64,000 nucleotides of DNA from Micrasema longulum (GCA_022494885.1 JAGVSM010002877.1:1-64000); one strand, 5' to 3'; positions 23,040 to 35,939 are shown, counted from the stretch's first letter. The notes: generated by a model from the sequence alone, not told the origin. Program-made: numbers and translations.

Positions 23040-23430
23040 GCGTAGTATTATACACTATCTATATAAACTGTATTAATAACTATGACTATAAAAGAGATTT
23101 TGTAATTTATTGTAATTGCTACCCTTTTAGATTTGCTATTCAACTTTTCGTTTTTTAGTTCATTGGTCAGCTTATTAAATTGGGAATGGCCAATATTTTC
23201 CAGAGACTTTTTGCCGAACTTCGTTGAGCGAAATTTAGATACATGAAGATTTTTTGAATTTCGTGTATTGTGGTTGTGAATATCATGATTAAATGTGTAT
23301 TTTAAATTTGTGTGAGCAGAAAAGTTAATGATATTCAAAACAGTGTTGGTGATGTCATGCAGTGCCATTGCCTTGAAAGGAAGTATTTTTGTCCGTCGGT
23401 GAATATGTAACGGATGATCGAAATACAAAA
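23040..23430 (-). mobile_element. LINE ORF2 C-terminal fragment
   Basis: The frame contains MALHDITNTVLNIINFSAH, HNHNTRNSKNLHVSKF and TKFGKKSLENIGHSQFNKL, the usual end of CR1/Jockey-group proteins (in which 'NTR' is followed by 'FG.RSL...NWNKLP'-like motifs). It is 5'-truncated at about 23430. Confidence 0.75.
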
Positions 23431-23444
23431 CAAAACAAATATGT

Positions 23445-23515
23445 ATTTGGTGTTCAGGTGCAGTTCCCTATGCAATATTGGGTGCAGAAAGGGGAATAAC
23501 GAAATATGACATAAT
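23445..23515 (+). mobile_element. SINE 3' module fragment
   Basis: The words ggtgcagttccctatgcaat and attgggtgcagaaagggga match the tail of the SINE at 45690-45745. Confidence 0.5.
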
Positions 23516-23539
23516 TATTTTTCTTCATCATTCATTTAA

Positions 23540-24600
23540 AGTTTTGTATTCAGAGATCTTTCAACTTTCAAGAGAGATGGGAAAAAAATAATACCCCAGG
23601 GTTACAATATTAATATTGATAATTTGAATATAAATTCTGTGGACGAAATAAAGTATCTCGGGGTCTACTTGGATAGATATTTGAATTTCAAAACAGATTC
23701 TCAATATGTAACAAAAAAAAATCATTTATGGGCAGATTACGAAATGTAATAGATATTTTATTTTATTTATTTAATAGCATAATTATACATTTTTACAATT
23801 TAAAAAAAAAATCACTTGTTATATTTTTACTAAAACTAAAATCCCACCAAGCCACTTTTTGTAGCTTGTTGGTGAAGATTATATTTATACTGACTTAATA
23901 ATATTATTTACATTTATAAAAATAATGAATAACAGATAAAAATTAACAGCCGGAAAGATCAGAATAAACATGTTTATACAAATAATAATATATAAATTTA
24001 TTTTTTAAATACAAGAAAATATATGAAAAATTAAAATATTTACACCTAAGCTACTAAAAAGTAGTATTCATATATATAAAAATTAGTATTCATTTATATA
24101 AAAAGTAGTATTCATATATATAAAAAGTAGTATTCATATATATAAAACAATAATATGTCCACACATAAATTACTGTTCTTCTATTCTTTTTTATGTAATG
24201 AAGGAGAAATTAAAAATGTACAAATTATTCAAAATAAGGCGATGAGGATTAAACTCAAAATAAATATCTATTTTAATGTAGAAAGAATGCACAAAGAAAT
24301 TGGTTTGCTCACAGAAAAGCAAAAAATTAAATATAATATAGCAATTTTTATACACAAAATAATTAAGGGGATGAATTAAATAAAAACAATAATAAAATTT
24401 AACCAACAATGTCATACATATGAAACAAGGGGTAAAATACGATAAGATTACCAATAAGGAGAAAAACATAATCTCAAAACTCATTGTACAAGGGATTGAA
24501 GCTGTACAATTAGTTACCTGAAGAAATAAAGGAAATAGATAAAATCGAAATATTTAAAATTAATTTGAAAAAAATATGTAATTGAAAATTTTTGATTAAA
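23540..24600 (+). mobile_element. LINE reverse transcriptase fragments split by AT-rich DNA
   Basis: 23540-23750 encodes a post-catalytic RT segment (VDEIKYLGVYLDRYLNFKTD). 24155-24590 encodes a C-terminal segment (VQIIQNKAMRIKLKIN, KIKYNIAIFIHKIIKG) with stops. The two are in the order expected of one LINE with 23760-24150 inserted or degenerated between them. Confidence 0.65.
24056..24143 (+). repeat. Tandem repeat, four units of 22 bp
   Basis: The unit aaaaagtagtattcatatatat repeats exactly at 24056-24077, 24100-24121 and 24122-24143, and with two changes at 24078-24099. Confidence 0.9.
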
Positions 24601-24689
24601 AGTTGTAATATTATTAAAAGTTTATATTAGTTCTTAAGATGTTATGAACTAACTTAATAAAGCATAAATAAATAAAATAGAGATGAGGA

Positions 24690-24960
24690 ATCTCTTTGAA
24701 AATTGAATAGGGTAAGCGTAAAACCACCTCTAGAACCAATAATTTATATCAACCATGTCAGGAATCGAACCCAAGAGCATGGTAGGTGAACGCGCCAAAC
24801 ATTATACGAAACGGACTTATCCCTACTCGATTTCCTTTTTCAGGATATTTACCTGACAGTTAAGTAGGCATCGTGTCAAAATCACTCGTACATGATTCGG
24901 GTTCTATTTCGTACACAGAACTGTATTCATCATCCGCCTGCACATGGAAAAATCATGTAC
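24690..24960 (-). mobile_element. tRNA-derived SINE, copy 3
   Basis: On the minus strand a head with an A-box part (tttggcgcgttcacctacc, inverted at 24783-24801) and a B-box (gggttcgattcc) is followed by sequence shared with 46950-47150, including the inverted word cagaactgtattcatc. Confidence 0.6.
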
Positions 24961-25880
24961 TGTATGCAATTTATTGATTTAATAAAACGTTTTGATATTA
25001 CGAAACTTGAAAACCTTCACTCAGCAAAACAACTGTAGTATTCGATAGTAAACTGAGCTTCGAGAAAACCCACGTACGATAATTTGCATCGATTTTCGAA
25101 ATAATATCAAAGTATAATATTATTATTATTATTCGGAAGACGCCAAAAGTTTTTAAGGATTTCAGATCTTTTTTCGATTTTGACAGGTATACGAGATCGC
25201 GGCTGCGCTGCGCAGCTGTCACTATCGGTCCAATGAGATGTCGAGATTTCAAACATCTGTTGCTTTGTACTCGCTACTGATTGGTCCGTACGCTTGTGTG
25301 TGTACGCTTTCCTGCGCGTACGAACAGGTGGCGATATGATGCACTAAAATCTCTTCCCACTATTAAAATAACTTATACTTGCAACTTGCTATATTCATCT
25401 CGTGGGAGTAGTAAACAAAGTGAAATACAATATCGATATAACCTTGTGTCTATAAGGACGCTATCTATAATACTACACTTTGGAAATACGAGAGGTGGTA
25501 AAAGGTGTGCATTTGTCTATTTTAATTATCCCAATAAATTATTGTTCTACCTGCCAATGCCCAATAATACTAATGTTATAGAATTGATTCTTGATTTATA
25601 GTATATCCGTATCATAATCTTTATTTTATTGCCACTAATAAAATATGCATAATAGTTGAATATCGACATTAAAGTTTTTGATTTAAAAATAAATAATAAC
25701 TTAAGATACAATGCGTGTAATAGAAAAGATTGAGCTCGCAACCGGCCTAGGAATTGTTGGATCAACTTTTAACACGATGCGTGTTGTCCGAAACTATATT
25801 CTATAATCGGTCAAAACGAAATGCCGATTATTTAACTTTTGTCGGAATGTATAATGCCAGTACTTCTACATTAGTGCGAA
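24961..25880. other. Unassigned sequence with a short CpG-rich patch
   Basis: Around 25190-25330 CpG content is locally raised (gatcgcggctgcgctgcgcag). No coding exon, promoter element or repeat partner could be shown. Confidence 0.35.
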
Positions 25881-25919
25881 TCCTGGCACCTTACCAAACC
25901 TCGAAACACCAAACTTCTG

Positions 25920-26190
25920 AGTGTTGAGAGTTAAATACGAGAATATCAGACAAATACCATATACAACTTTCTAAAACAAGACAAGGACAATCAAGACTAA
26001 TGAACCAGGGACTGAAATTATACAATAAACTACCAGACAAAACTAAACAAAAGACTCAGACAAACTTTTCAAAAGATGTAAAAATATTATTTTGAACAAC
26101 AGAGTATAAATGAAAAATGTATATATTATTTTATGTAAAATGGATGTAATAATCCGTAAGGGTTAAATTTTCAAATAAAAAAAAAGCTCG
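25920..26190 (+). mobile_element. LINE C-terminal fragment with A-rich tail
   Basis: A frame with NQGLKLYNKLPDKTKQKTQ resembles the end of CR1/Jockey-group LINE proteins. It is followed by a short 3' UTR and an A-run at 26177-26186. Confidence 0.55.
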
Positions 26191-26199
26191 AGCAGAATA

Positions 26200-26560
26200 T
26201 TAGGCATATGGTGGTTCGATTTAATAACTAACAATGAAGTCCGCGAACGGACGCAGCAGCCTGCTATATCTAGCGTTTTGAGGGTGCGGCAGTGGACCTG
26301 GCTTGGACACGTACGGCGGATGCCTCAGCCTCAGGAGAGCCTTACTCCGAGTTGCCTCTTCTTCACACCTGCAGACTGCCGTCCTGGAAGGCCGGCGATC
26401 TTTCGGCTTTATTCGACGGAACTAAGGGACGCGGGATTGACGTGAGAGGAGGCGAGAGTGCTGGCTAGCGATAGGGTGTCCTGGAGCCTGGAGGCGTTTG
26501 GTGTAATCCAAATGCTCAACTTTAGCGCGGATGTAGAAAAAGAAGAATGTTTATTGAATA
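26200..26560 (+). mobile_element. LINE 3' end (WLGHVRRMP type)
   Basis: The reading frame shows RQWTWLGHVRRMPQPQ, RPGRPAIFRLYSTELRDAG and EEARVLASDRVSWSLEAF, the C-terminal region of a LINE found in many insects. A related copy lies inverted at 51290-51440. One stop interrupts the frame. Confidence 0.7.
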
Positions 26561-26639
26561 ATATACCTACCTAGTTCCCGTTACTTTTCATGAATTCTCA
26601 TTTCCAAAAATGCGTTAACTTTTCATAATCGATATTTCC

Positions 26640-26940
26640 TTTAAAATGATCCTATCTTATTAATTAAATTATCCGAGTTAATGTTGTCCCTCTTTTCAAT
26701 CCGTGCCTCATGCCCGAGGATGGTAATTTCGCCTGACTCAGACATGGCTCATCTGTGGACAGTTTCCCTCCATCCGGGACGGTCTTGTGCTCTTCTGTAG
26801 GCATTCGTCAGTGATTCTAATAATCCAGTGACTAAGCCGCTCCTCTCCATCTTGCCGGTTAAAGTCCACGCGACCTTGTCCCTTCGACACTTCCCAGGAG
26901 GATAGTTTTCTCCAAAATATCAGTTCCCCCTGGAAATATG
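26640..26940 (-). mobile_element. LINE 3' end fragment, minus strand
   Basis: Minus-strand frames show RVDFNRQDGEERL..., SLTNAYRRAQDRPGWRETV, similar to LINE C-termini of the same broad type. It is GC-richer than its surroundings, as in the related fragment at 26200. Confidence 0.5.
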
Positions 26941-26974
26941 TGAAAAGAAATTTTACCTACCATTGTACTCGTAT

Positions 26975-27090
26975 CTTTATATATATAATTCCTCTGTACG
27001 TGTGATGTCACCGTACTCCTCCTAAACGACTTAACCGATTTACGTGCGGTTTTCAGAGAAATATAGATCTTTGCGCTGTGCGTGTTCGTA
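26975..27090 (+). repeat. Dispersed repeat, copy 2 (partner of 7125-7260)
   Basis: Shares cgatttacgtgcggttttcag and tatagatctttg with the first copy. Confidence 0.5.
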
Positions 27091-30000
27091 GATATTAAAA
27101 TCTTTAATCGAATGTGTAAAAAAGGAGTTAGGAGCTTAAACGTTTTATTCATCGATCTACCAGGGTTGCATTCGAGGAGAATGCATTTGCAAAAAAATGG
27201 AAAGATGTTGTTTTTTGTGTATAAAAAAAGTTTGTCTTTAAATATTTACAAACAGCATTTGTTTTTTGTGGATCTCAATCAGATTCTTTCCCTAAATTCT
27301 TTATAATTTCTACCCATTTATTAATTGCTATTGGTTTTTTTGATTTTTTTATTCAGTACCTACCTGCTAATACATTTTTCATTAAAATTAATTCCAAAAT
27401 ACATTTCAAAAGGCACGCAGTACTTACCTACTAACATATTTTTTTAAATAAACATTGTGTGAAGGGATATCCATTTACTGTAGAATATCCAACATAAAAT
27501 TTTAATGTATTTTGATTTCGGTGTTAAGTAATGAATAAATAGTTTTTTTTACAAAACGCTTCTTTAAAAAGGTCAAGTTTAATTTTTTTAGACGATTTAT
27601 GCGTTATTCCTCATCAACCCACATGTGCCTCCGTGCCTCCGTGCCTGTGCATCCCGTGCCTGAGCTCTGTCCACTCGTGTCGGGAACTTGCAAGTTCACC
27701 CGGTTCTCACGGTGACTTGACACTTGACTCGTACAGTATACAAAGTATGTATTGTAGGCACTCCAGTGGAATCGTCCCTCATGCATCAGTAATCATAGCA
27801 TTTACCCGTGGATCAGGTGCCAAATGAAGGTATACTTACATAGCATTATGCATGTCGCGATTGAAAGGCGTGCACCACACGTGAAGACACGATATAACCC
27901 GATATTACCCATGTATTGCGTGCGGCGTAATAAGTTTTCTATTTACATTGCAAAAGCTCATAGTTCTTTAATAAATTTGATACAATTTCACCAAAATGTT
28001 AAGTTAATTTGATTTATATGAAGTTGTATATCTATTTATACTTTTACATTGTTTGTATTCTATTTTTTATGTAGAATAATGTTCCCTCACTGGGGTGTCC
28101 CGTGCCGAGGGAAACATTTTACAAAATGTGAAACATGCCTTAAATTAGTTATTTAACAAAGTTAACATGATTATAATAATAATAAAAATACGTAATTAAT
28201 CTAATCAACCTAATTATCATTAACATAATGAGCAATATAAACTAAAATAATCATAACTAACATAACCAATAGAACAAATTTCATAAACAGTACACACATT
28301 TTATCTATTTGGATTGACATATTTACCATGTGATCAGTTTTAAGGTTTTTTTGCATCACGAGTCAGGAGTCCCAATTACAGTCAATATTACAACACATAA
28401 CACCCAGAGAAAATTCATATTATTATTTTTGTGTTTCCACCGGAAGCAAGCGACTAAACCACGGAGGCCGCTAAAGGTTCTAAACTAGGGCAAGTACCTA
28501 CTTCGTCATAGTAACATAAAATAGGGTGTGCGGTCTATGCTAATAGTATATAAAGGGTCCTATGTATGCATATCGCTAGCTCAAAGCAACAGTGAGAAAT
28601 CCCTGAAGAACATTTTCTCAGATAATCGAACTTTGAGGTGTGCAAAGGGTCTGACTGAATTAAATTATTTGAAGTAGATTATGAATACTATATTTTCACA
28701 TAGGTTTACTATCTAACTTCAGCATTTTATTGTCTGAAAGCATTCATTTATATATTTTTTAACATATCAGTATGCGTATCTTGTTTTGCCGAATATCAAT
28801 TATTGTTCTAGTGTTCTCTTTCTGAGCTTTAAAAATCAATATAATGTCATGCAGAAAGCTCAGAATAGGGAAACGAGGATAATATTGAGATGTGGCAGAT
28901 ATTTTTCATAAATAGTCTACATTTGAAACCGCCATTGATAGCGTTTTAGTTTTCTGACTTTTATCAAATTTTTCACAATAACTTCGTGATAGGCAAATTT
29001 TGGCAGCTAACTTTTATAAATGTTTTTTATGAATACCTAGTCTACAAAATAACATTAAATGTAAAGCACGGGGAGACGTGGGTGACTGTCAAAAGTCTCA
29101 ATGAACTTTTTTTTTTTTTTTTTAAATATTATTTTATTGCATAATTATTTCAATGTATATATGTATAAAGAAATAAATTTAATGTTTTAGTAGTTTTATG
29201 ATGTTTCAAAGATAAGCTATTCATAAATAATACTTTATATCTATTCATCTAAAGTTTAATAAGAAATTAACTTTTAAAGTGATGAAGTGAACAGATTTAA
29301 AATGGTATCCGTAAAAAATACAGTTTGTGGCATAAAAAAAAGGTATTATACTTACTTAATTTAAAATTCTAACATTATTTTATAGTTTGACTCCTAAACT
29401 ATTTAAAAAATATATTGAAATGTGTCAGTAGCAACATTGGTAAAAACCACTTATGGTATGCCGTTGTTCTACCATTTTCCATAGTGCGGCGACATACATA
29501 CATGATGGCTAACCATCACGAGATGAACTTCAAAGTTAGGTTTATTTAGTACAATTAAATGGGCAAATGTAATATTAAAAGGATACGAAAAAAGTATACC
29601 CAGTGTACTGATTTTTATATTGCATATAATACTATCGACGGTGGAAAGACAAACATTCCTTTGCGACAAAAACTAATGAAACTTTAATTGGCTCCTCTGT
29701 AAAGTTGCTACATGTCGCTTAGGAAATTTTACCTTTGCACCATCGTTATAGTCTACAACACAATAATTGTGTTGTGGAATTATTCCTTGCTACCCATATT
29801 AGAAGCGCTTTCAGTCTATAACGATTGCCTTCCTCTGCATACTGATTTTACTCGATTGAATACACACAAGACAAAATAGACTTGTTATATCGTTGCTACT
29901 GATTTTCAAGACGTGTTTAAAATTTCATATCATGCTAACATTTCTCGCCACTAGTTTTTTTTAGTTTTATGATGTCATTACTATGTCGGTTATAGGTCAA

Positions 30001-30990
30001 TAGATGCATATGTGACTTCACTGTTTTGTTCGTAAAACAAGTTTTATTCTCATCTTAAGTTATTTTGATGGGAATTAATTATGTGCATAAGACTAAATGT
30101 ATTATAATTTAAGCGTATAAATTAAGAAAACTACGAACCTTTATATAACTACATTTATTAGACTAATTTTCTTTTTGATTTTTGTGTACAAGTATTTATT
30201 GTATAATGACAATAACAATAATAAAAAAAACATTATTTAATTGTTTTCATAAAATATTGTACAAGAAACAATTGATTACCTACATACTTTAGTGCTCTAA
30301 TTTACGTACGTAGATATGCTTATTTACTGGAAGTTTTTAATTACTTTTAATTATTGCATTTATTATCTTTACAATAAATACACGACTTCGGGAGTCGGGA
30401 CAGATGAGTCGAAAAGTAAAATAAATAATAGTTGTTAAAATAATTGATAAGTGTTATGTGAAATACTGTCGAATAATATGACATTTTTGAAATGCATGTT
30501 TATTTATTTATTATTTTATTTTATTTATTAACATTTATTGGGCCTCAAGTCTCAACTCCACGAGACTAAAGTCATGTGTTAGGTTGGGACAAATACCACA
30601 AAATAAAACAAAACAAAAAAAAACTCTTCTAAAAATACATTTGGATAGTTTCCTTTTGAGATTGGGACCATACATAAGTAGGTATATAAATAAACGGTTT
30701 TTTGTTGAATTATTGTCTTAATCTAGAAACAAGGTAACTTGGTAATTTTAAAACCTTGAATTTATAATGCTCGGCGTTACTCACATTATGCAAAATTTGT
30801 AAAGTACAATACGTTTTTACTGCAGGTAGATTTTTGTTTTTTAAGTTAGTTTTGAAATATAGGTATAAATATATTGTGGCCGCGGATATTTAGTCAACCA
30901 TCTACCCAAGTCCCATGCAACATATCCATAATTTATTTAACAATTGTAGTCAGCATTACTTAACTGTATGGGAAAATTATAATTGAGAGA
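27090..30990. other. Long AT-rich stretch without gene
   Basis: A small GC-rich patch at 27610-27730 has no recognisable product. At 28080-28115 the words tcactggggtgtcccgtgcc resemble LINE 3' UTR words at 20140 and, inverted, 32055-32085. A T-run occupies 29109-29124. A possible short inverted-repeat element spans about 29735-29835 (accatcgttatagtct / agtctataacgatt). Otherwise nothing is supportable. Confidence 0.4.
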
Positions 30991-31009
30991 ATAAGAAAGG
31001 TGACGAAAG

Positions 31010-32730
31010 ATACAGTGCGGGACGTGCAATGATTCTTCACGAGTGGACGTGGATGCACGGATCAAATATTTGCGCTACGAATGCTAACGGAGAAGTTTTT
31101 AGCGATAAGTCAGAAACTATTCTGCGCATTTGTTGATTTGCAAAAAGCGTATGATAAAGTAGATAGACTAAAATTTTGGGGCATGTAGGAAAAGTATGGA
31201 GTAAACAATAAATTTATACGAACAGTATCATCTCTCTATGAGGAGAGTCCAGCGTGTGTAAGAGTTAATGGGGGATTCACATCTTGGTTTGCGATCTCCA
31301 AAGGCGTGAAACAGGGATGTGTAATGTCACAGTGGTTGTTTAATCTATATACATGGACAATTCTACGAAAGATATAGAATGTATGGGCGTTGGAGCGAAA
31401 ATGAATAATTTTACCGTAAGCTGCTTGTTGTACGCTGATGATACAGTTCTTTTGGCAAGCAGCAACGAGGATTTACAACAGTCTCTAGAATATATAATGT
31501 ATGCCTGGAGAGCGAATTGGTGATGAACGAAAGTAAGTAAAAAGTTATGGTATTTAAAACGGGAAGTGAGGTAACTGATTGCATAATAAATGTAAACAAC
31601 GAGTGTCTTGAATAAGTTGAAGAATATGTGTATCTGGGAATAATCACTTGATCCTCAACACATAGAAAACTTAAACAAATACAAATTTCGGACAAAGGGA
31701 TTTTGAGTATTATTCAATTAAAATCTATAACCTACTTCCACTATCTATTAAAACAATTAGTAATGAGAAAATGTTTCAAAAGGCTATAAAACAATGGATA
31801 GTGGAGCTAGGTAGAAGTAAAATGGATTGTCTCATTCGCCCATACCAATGCTGATTCAACTGCTCCACAACTGTACAGCTTATGTTAGGTTTTTGTTGTT
31901 TTCATTGTGTGTTTTGTAATATAAATAATATAGGTGTACATAAATACCTTGTTTTTAAAACTGTCTGAATATTTGTTAATTATGTTTGTTTTTTAAGTGA
32001 GTCTTCTTTGTTTATTCTCAAATGTAATAAAAAAAAACTAAATTGTTAAGTGTCCTCAGCACGGGAAACCCCAGTGAGGTCACATTATTTTTATTATTAA
32101 TTATAGTTTGTAAGCGAAAAATATGAATAAATAAATAAATCTGTTTTCAAGAGATGGAAGAGAAAAAAAAGATGTCGAAAGGAGAGTGAATGCGGGCAAC
32201 AAAACAAACGGCGCACTAAGCACAGTAATTGCTAATAAAAATATGTCAATCGAAGCAAAACTGACAGTGCACAGCGGAGTTTTAGTCCCAACACTTATGT
32301 ATGAAAGTCGAGTGAACGCGGTCGGAATGTGATCTCTTAGACGGATGTGTGGGAAATCAATGTATGCCAGGGTTACGAATAATGAAGAGAGGGTGAAAAT
32401 CCGAGTCAGGTATAATTGATGAGATCAAAAAAGGGTCTCTGAGATGGTTTGATCATGTAGAACGAACGGATGACGTAAGAATGCTAAAATAGGTATATAT
32501 ATATATGGGAAGAATGAACGGTAACATGGGACGAGGATGACCAAGACGTGGCATGATCGGATAAACCAAAATCTCAAGTCTGGTCATGTCAAAAGCAGGC
32601 AGACCGAAGGGCATGTATGACAAGGTGTATGAATGTAAAAGAGGCTAGAAATGCAAGCCAGGATAGACGTGTATGGCGGTGAATTCTCTCTGCCTACCCT
32701 TACGGGGAAATGGCGTGATGGTAGTAGTAG
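31010..32730 (+). mobile_element. LINE reverse transcriptase to 3' end, with nested insertion
   Basis: Frames with stops spell consecutive RT blocks: FVDLQKAYDKVDRLKFW (about 31130-31180), VNGGFTSWFAISKGVKQGC (about 31265-31322) and the catalytic YADD box TACGCTGATGAT at 31431-31442 followed by TVLLAS. After YVYLGI (about 31625-31640) the family sequence resumes only at 32141 with LFSRDGREKKDVERRVNAG, and ends with a domain like the fragment in SF3A2 intron 2. The copy is 5'-truncated and inactive. Confidence 0.85.
31645..32140 (+). mobile_element. Second LINE nested in the first
   Basis: The inserted 0.5 kb encodes a LINE C-terminus of another family (FEYYSIKIYNLLPLSIK, KMFQKAIKQWIVELG), then a 3' UTR with acgggaaaccccagtgagg and a final aataaataaataaat tail. 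The tail abuts the point where the host LINE resumes. Confidence 0.75.
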
Positions 32731-34185
32731 TAGTCAGCATTACTTTACGGGTTATTTAACACATTACGAACGTGGATTGTGAATATCGGTCAGAATAACA
32801 TTACCAACGAAAAGTTAATTAATATAAAGCAGATAGCTGGTAAACTGCCGATATGTACAGAAAAATATGTTCACGTAGTATGCGCAACCTAGATTCAGCA
32901 AGCGAATTACCCTATTAATGGGTGAATCCTAAAATTTCCTATTGTCCACCATATTTCATGAATTCCTAAAACATATACCTAAAAGTGCTCTATGTGATGT
33001 TTTGATGCAGTGATTTTAATAAGTATGTTGGATGCTCGATACCTTCGACCTCGGGACTGTACACAAGGCCTGCCCTCTCGCGATACGCGTGTTCGAAGAA
33101 AGCAGGGAACGTTTGATTTTAGGTAAACTAATTGACGTTATGGTTTTGAGTGTCAATCCTGGAATTAATGACTTACGATTTCCTTCCTTTGGCACTGGTC
33201 CAGAAAAACACCGTTATCGTTTGCACTGGTCACTTTTAACGTTTCCTTGTATGTTGGTGATTCGAAATCACTGTCACGCTCGCGGTACGGTTTTTGTTCT
33301 TGTCTTTTATTGTTGTGTTGTCACGCGTTGCTTTCTTGACTCGCCGTCAGGGAGGAGTAGGTACATTGGGATTCAAAACGAGGACCACCGGAATCAAAGG
33401 AAGGAATGGCTTGACACTTGAATAAAAGATAATGAATCCGAAACAAAGTATGATTGTTAATACAGTAAAACTACAATTATCTGATTCAATAAGTGCCAGA
33501 CGTCCGGATATGCAGAAATGCGAATAGTCGGATTAACCATTAAATTAAGGCAATGTTTTGAAAGAAAACGCAAAAACTACTCAGAGATCACTTTTTCATT
33601 GCTTTTAAAATAAAACAGCTTGGAATCACATTAGAAACTTACTTAAACATGTCCAGCAATGTTATTGTTTTGACGAAGAAACTCGTTTATGAGCTTGTTG
33701 CTAATTATTATAATAACTCTTACTGATAACGATCCCGATATTTGGCAATCTGGATGACTTGGGTTCGGATAAACGGTGTATATTTTTGATATAACGGATT
33801 TATCATATTACTGCTTTAATACATTATTTTACAACTATTAGTAATTTGTATTTTCTTTCGATTTTCCAGACATTTTTCTATGTACCTTTATAGGTACTTA
33901 GGAGTATAAATTAGTAATTGCAGTAAAAAAATGAGGTTTTTACTAGAGAATATGGATATTTTAAATGTTTAATTAGACTATCAATCCTCTGCATCACCTT
34001 TTGAATCGGCATAAATGAATAAACGGGAATGCTGAAACTCGAAAACGGTCTGGGTGCAGGTGCGAGAGGATAAATATGGCGCATTATTCACAAAACCATA
34101 TTTGGCCAAGAAAATTTCCAAGAAGTAGACCTCCTTAGGAATTCACACCGCGATTTCATTCCAATTCCTGATCAGCTTAATAATT
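32731..34185. other. Unassigned sequence, possible pogo-like MITE remnant
   Basis: An open frame of 129 codons at 33032-33421 resembles nothing known. Around 33461-33540 the sequence cagtaaaactacaattatctg... with gccagacgtccggat resembles terminal regions of pogo/Tigger-type elements, but a matching right end was not convincing. Confidence 0.35.
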
Positions 34186-34229
34186 AAAATGACAGTTGAA
34201 TTCTCGACAATTCAGCAAAAGAGTAAAAT

Positions 34230-35215
34230 TTGCATATGCATTTTGTACCATAATGGATGCATTAAGAAAATAGAAAACGGGATGGCTGAAAATAGACTAA
34301 CACTTAATCCATCTAAAACGGAACAACTATGGATGGCTTCAGCCAGACGACAGAATTTGATTCAGGATACGGCACTACTTGATGTAAGGAGTACCGCTTT
34401 ACCCACCGTTAAACTACTGGGAGTCATCCTTAATTTTGACCTTTCTCTTGACGCTCAAATTAGTAGAACGATAAGTTCTTGCTTTTACCAGCTGAGACAG
34501 ATTAAATGCATACGCAAAAATGTGCCAGTTGATGCCGCCCGTCAATTAATAAATGCGTTTGTAGTGTCTAGAGTAGATTATTGTAATGGTATCTACGCAG
34601 GTCTACCGATGAATAAAATGACTCGCCCACAGGCTGTATTAAAATGCCGCAGCGAGACTTATTTTTGGAATCTCTAAATTCAGTCATATCACTCCACTAC
34701 TTCGGGAATTGCGCTGGCTACGTTTTCCACAGAGGGTGGAATACAAACTCTGTTGGCTTATGTATAAGTCACTGCACAACTCTGCTCCAGAATATCTAAG
34801 GGAACTCTGCATTCCAGATGAACTAGCTGATAGACGTCTTACGCTTAGATCAGTTACATCTACGTCGAAAGGAAAAGTTATTATACCTCTACGCAAACAG
34901 CGCACTAAATTCGGCGAACGTGCATTTGGGGTCGCAGATCCTACGGCATGGAATGCTCTCCCAGCAGAAATCCGAAACTGTGAGAGTGAAGTGATGTTTC
35001 GGAAGAAACTTAATACCCACTTGTTCTCTAAATCATTTGAATAAATTCTTAGCATGTGGTGGAAAAGTAGTATGAAAAAGTACATTATTTTTCTTAAATT
35101 AAAAAGTTAAAATTAAATTTATATCTTTATATAATCACTTTGTAAAGCGCCCTTGAGGTATTATATTTCAAAAATGGCGCTATATAAGTTTTCCATAATA
35201 ATAATTATAATTAGT
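34230..35215 (+). mobile_element. L2/CR1-like LINE, RT C-terminus with diagnostic tail
   Basis: Frame one (34189-34677) has NRLTLNPSKTEQLWMAS, VKLLGVILNFDLSLDAQI, CFYQLRQIKCIRK and VVSRVDYCNGIYAGLP. After a frameshift, frame two (about 34640-35044) has FSHITPLLRELRWL, RVEYKLCWLMYKSLH and FGERAFGVADPTAWNALP. The 3' UTR has tttgtaaagcgcccttgagg and ggcgctatataag before an ataata microsatellite, the tail known from L2-clade LINEs. One frameshift and a missing 5' half make it inactive. Confidence 0.88.
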
Positions 35216-35219
35216 ACCT

Positions 35220-35860
35220 TATCATTGCCATATATTTTATAGAGAACTGCCACATGAAGATGGAGAATTCCTAACCATGATGATTAATCTTTTTTCTTCT
35301 CTGTTTTTATCAAAAACAATTCTTAAATAAGAAGAATGAGTTATATGTTAACATGATTTTATCCTTATAATATGTAAAACATTCAATGGCATTTTGTTTG
35401 TAGATAATCATAAAATAAGATTCTGTGGAATCATTTCCACACCTCACATAAAATACAACGTGAGTCACAGAGCCAACTTGATGACTAAATGGGACTTAAA
35501 GAAGAAAATGATGGTACATTGTCACCCTAATAAGAACGGTCTTTGGATTATTGTATTCATAATTCGTATAAGTACTCGTAGGTGTGTCGCTAGAGATGAA
35601 TCAAGATTAAACGTCGCAGTAGATATTATTCTGTTGAAAACGACTTACTGTCCTACAAATTATTCATCATCACCTTTACCCTACCTTTATCTGCACCTGA
35701 TGGTGCGAAGGGCACTGCAGTAGTAAAAAAATGTAGCGTGTCTTGATTTAATGAATTATTAAGATTTGTCGAATATAATTGGTAATACTCGTATTAAGTG
35801 ATACATCATTATAAAAATAAAACTTTGTTATTAGTGTTACACGATTATTTTTTTTACAAG
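35220..35860. other. Unassigned sequence with SINE tail fragment
   Basis: 35690-35755 matches the inverted SINE 3' module (tgcgaagggcactgcag...). No gene was recognised. Confidence 0.4.
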
Positions 35861-35872
35861 AACACTACTATC

Positions 35873-35931
35873 GTTTCGGTAGAGCACTCATTCCATCGAC
35901 GGGTGATATGGGAGGAGTGCTCTCCCGAAAC
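35873..35931. repeat. 17-bp-arm hairpin
   Basis: Left arm gtttcggtagagcactc (35873-35889) and right arm gagtgctctcccgaaac (35915-35931) are reverse complements except for one position, separated by a 25-base loop. Could be a structured RNA or ends of a short repeat. Confidence 0.7.
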
Positions 35932-35939
35932 TATATTAG

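Noticed and set aside
25190..25330. CpG-rich patch considered as Dscam1 exon 1 or promoter
   Set aside because: No signal-peptide coding exon with a phase-1 donor could be found there.
33032..33421. 129-codon open frame
   Set aside because: No recognisable domain, no splice or regulatory context, and it lies among transposon debris.
33461..33790. Possible pogo-type MITE
   Set aside because: The left end looks right but no matching right inverted repeat was convincing.
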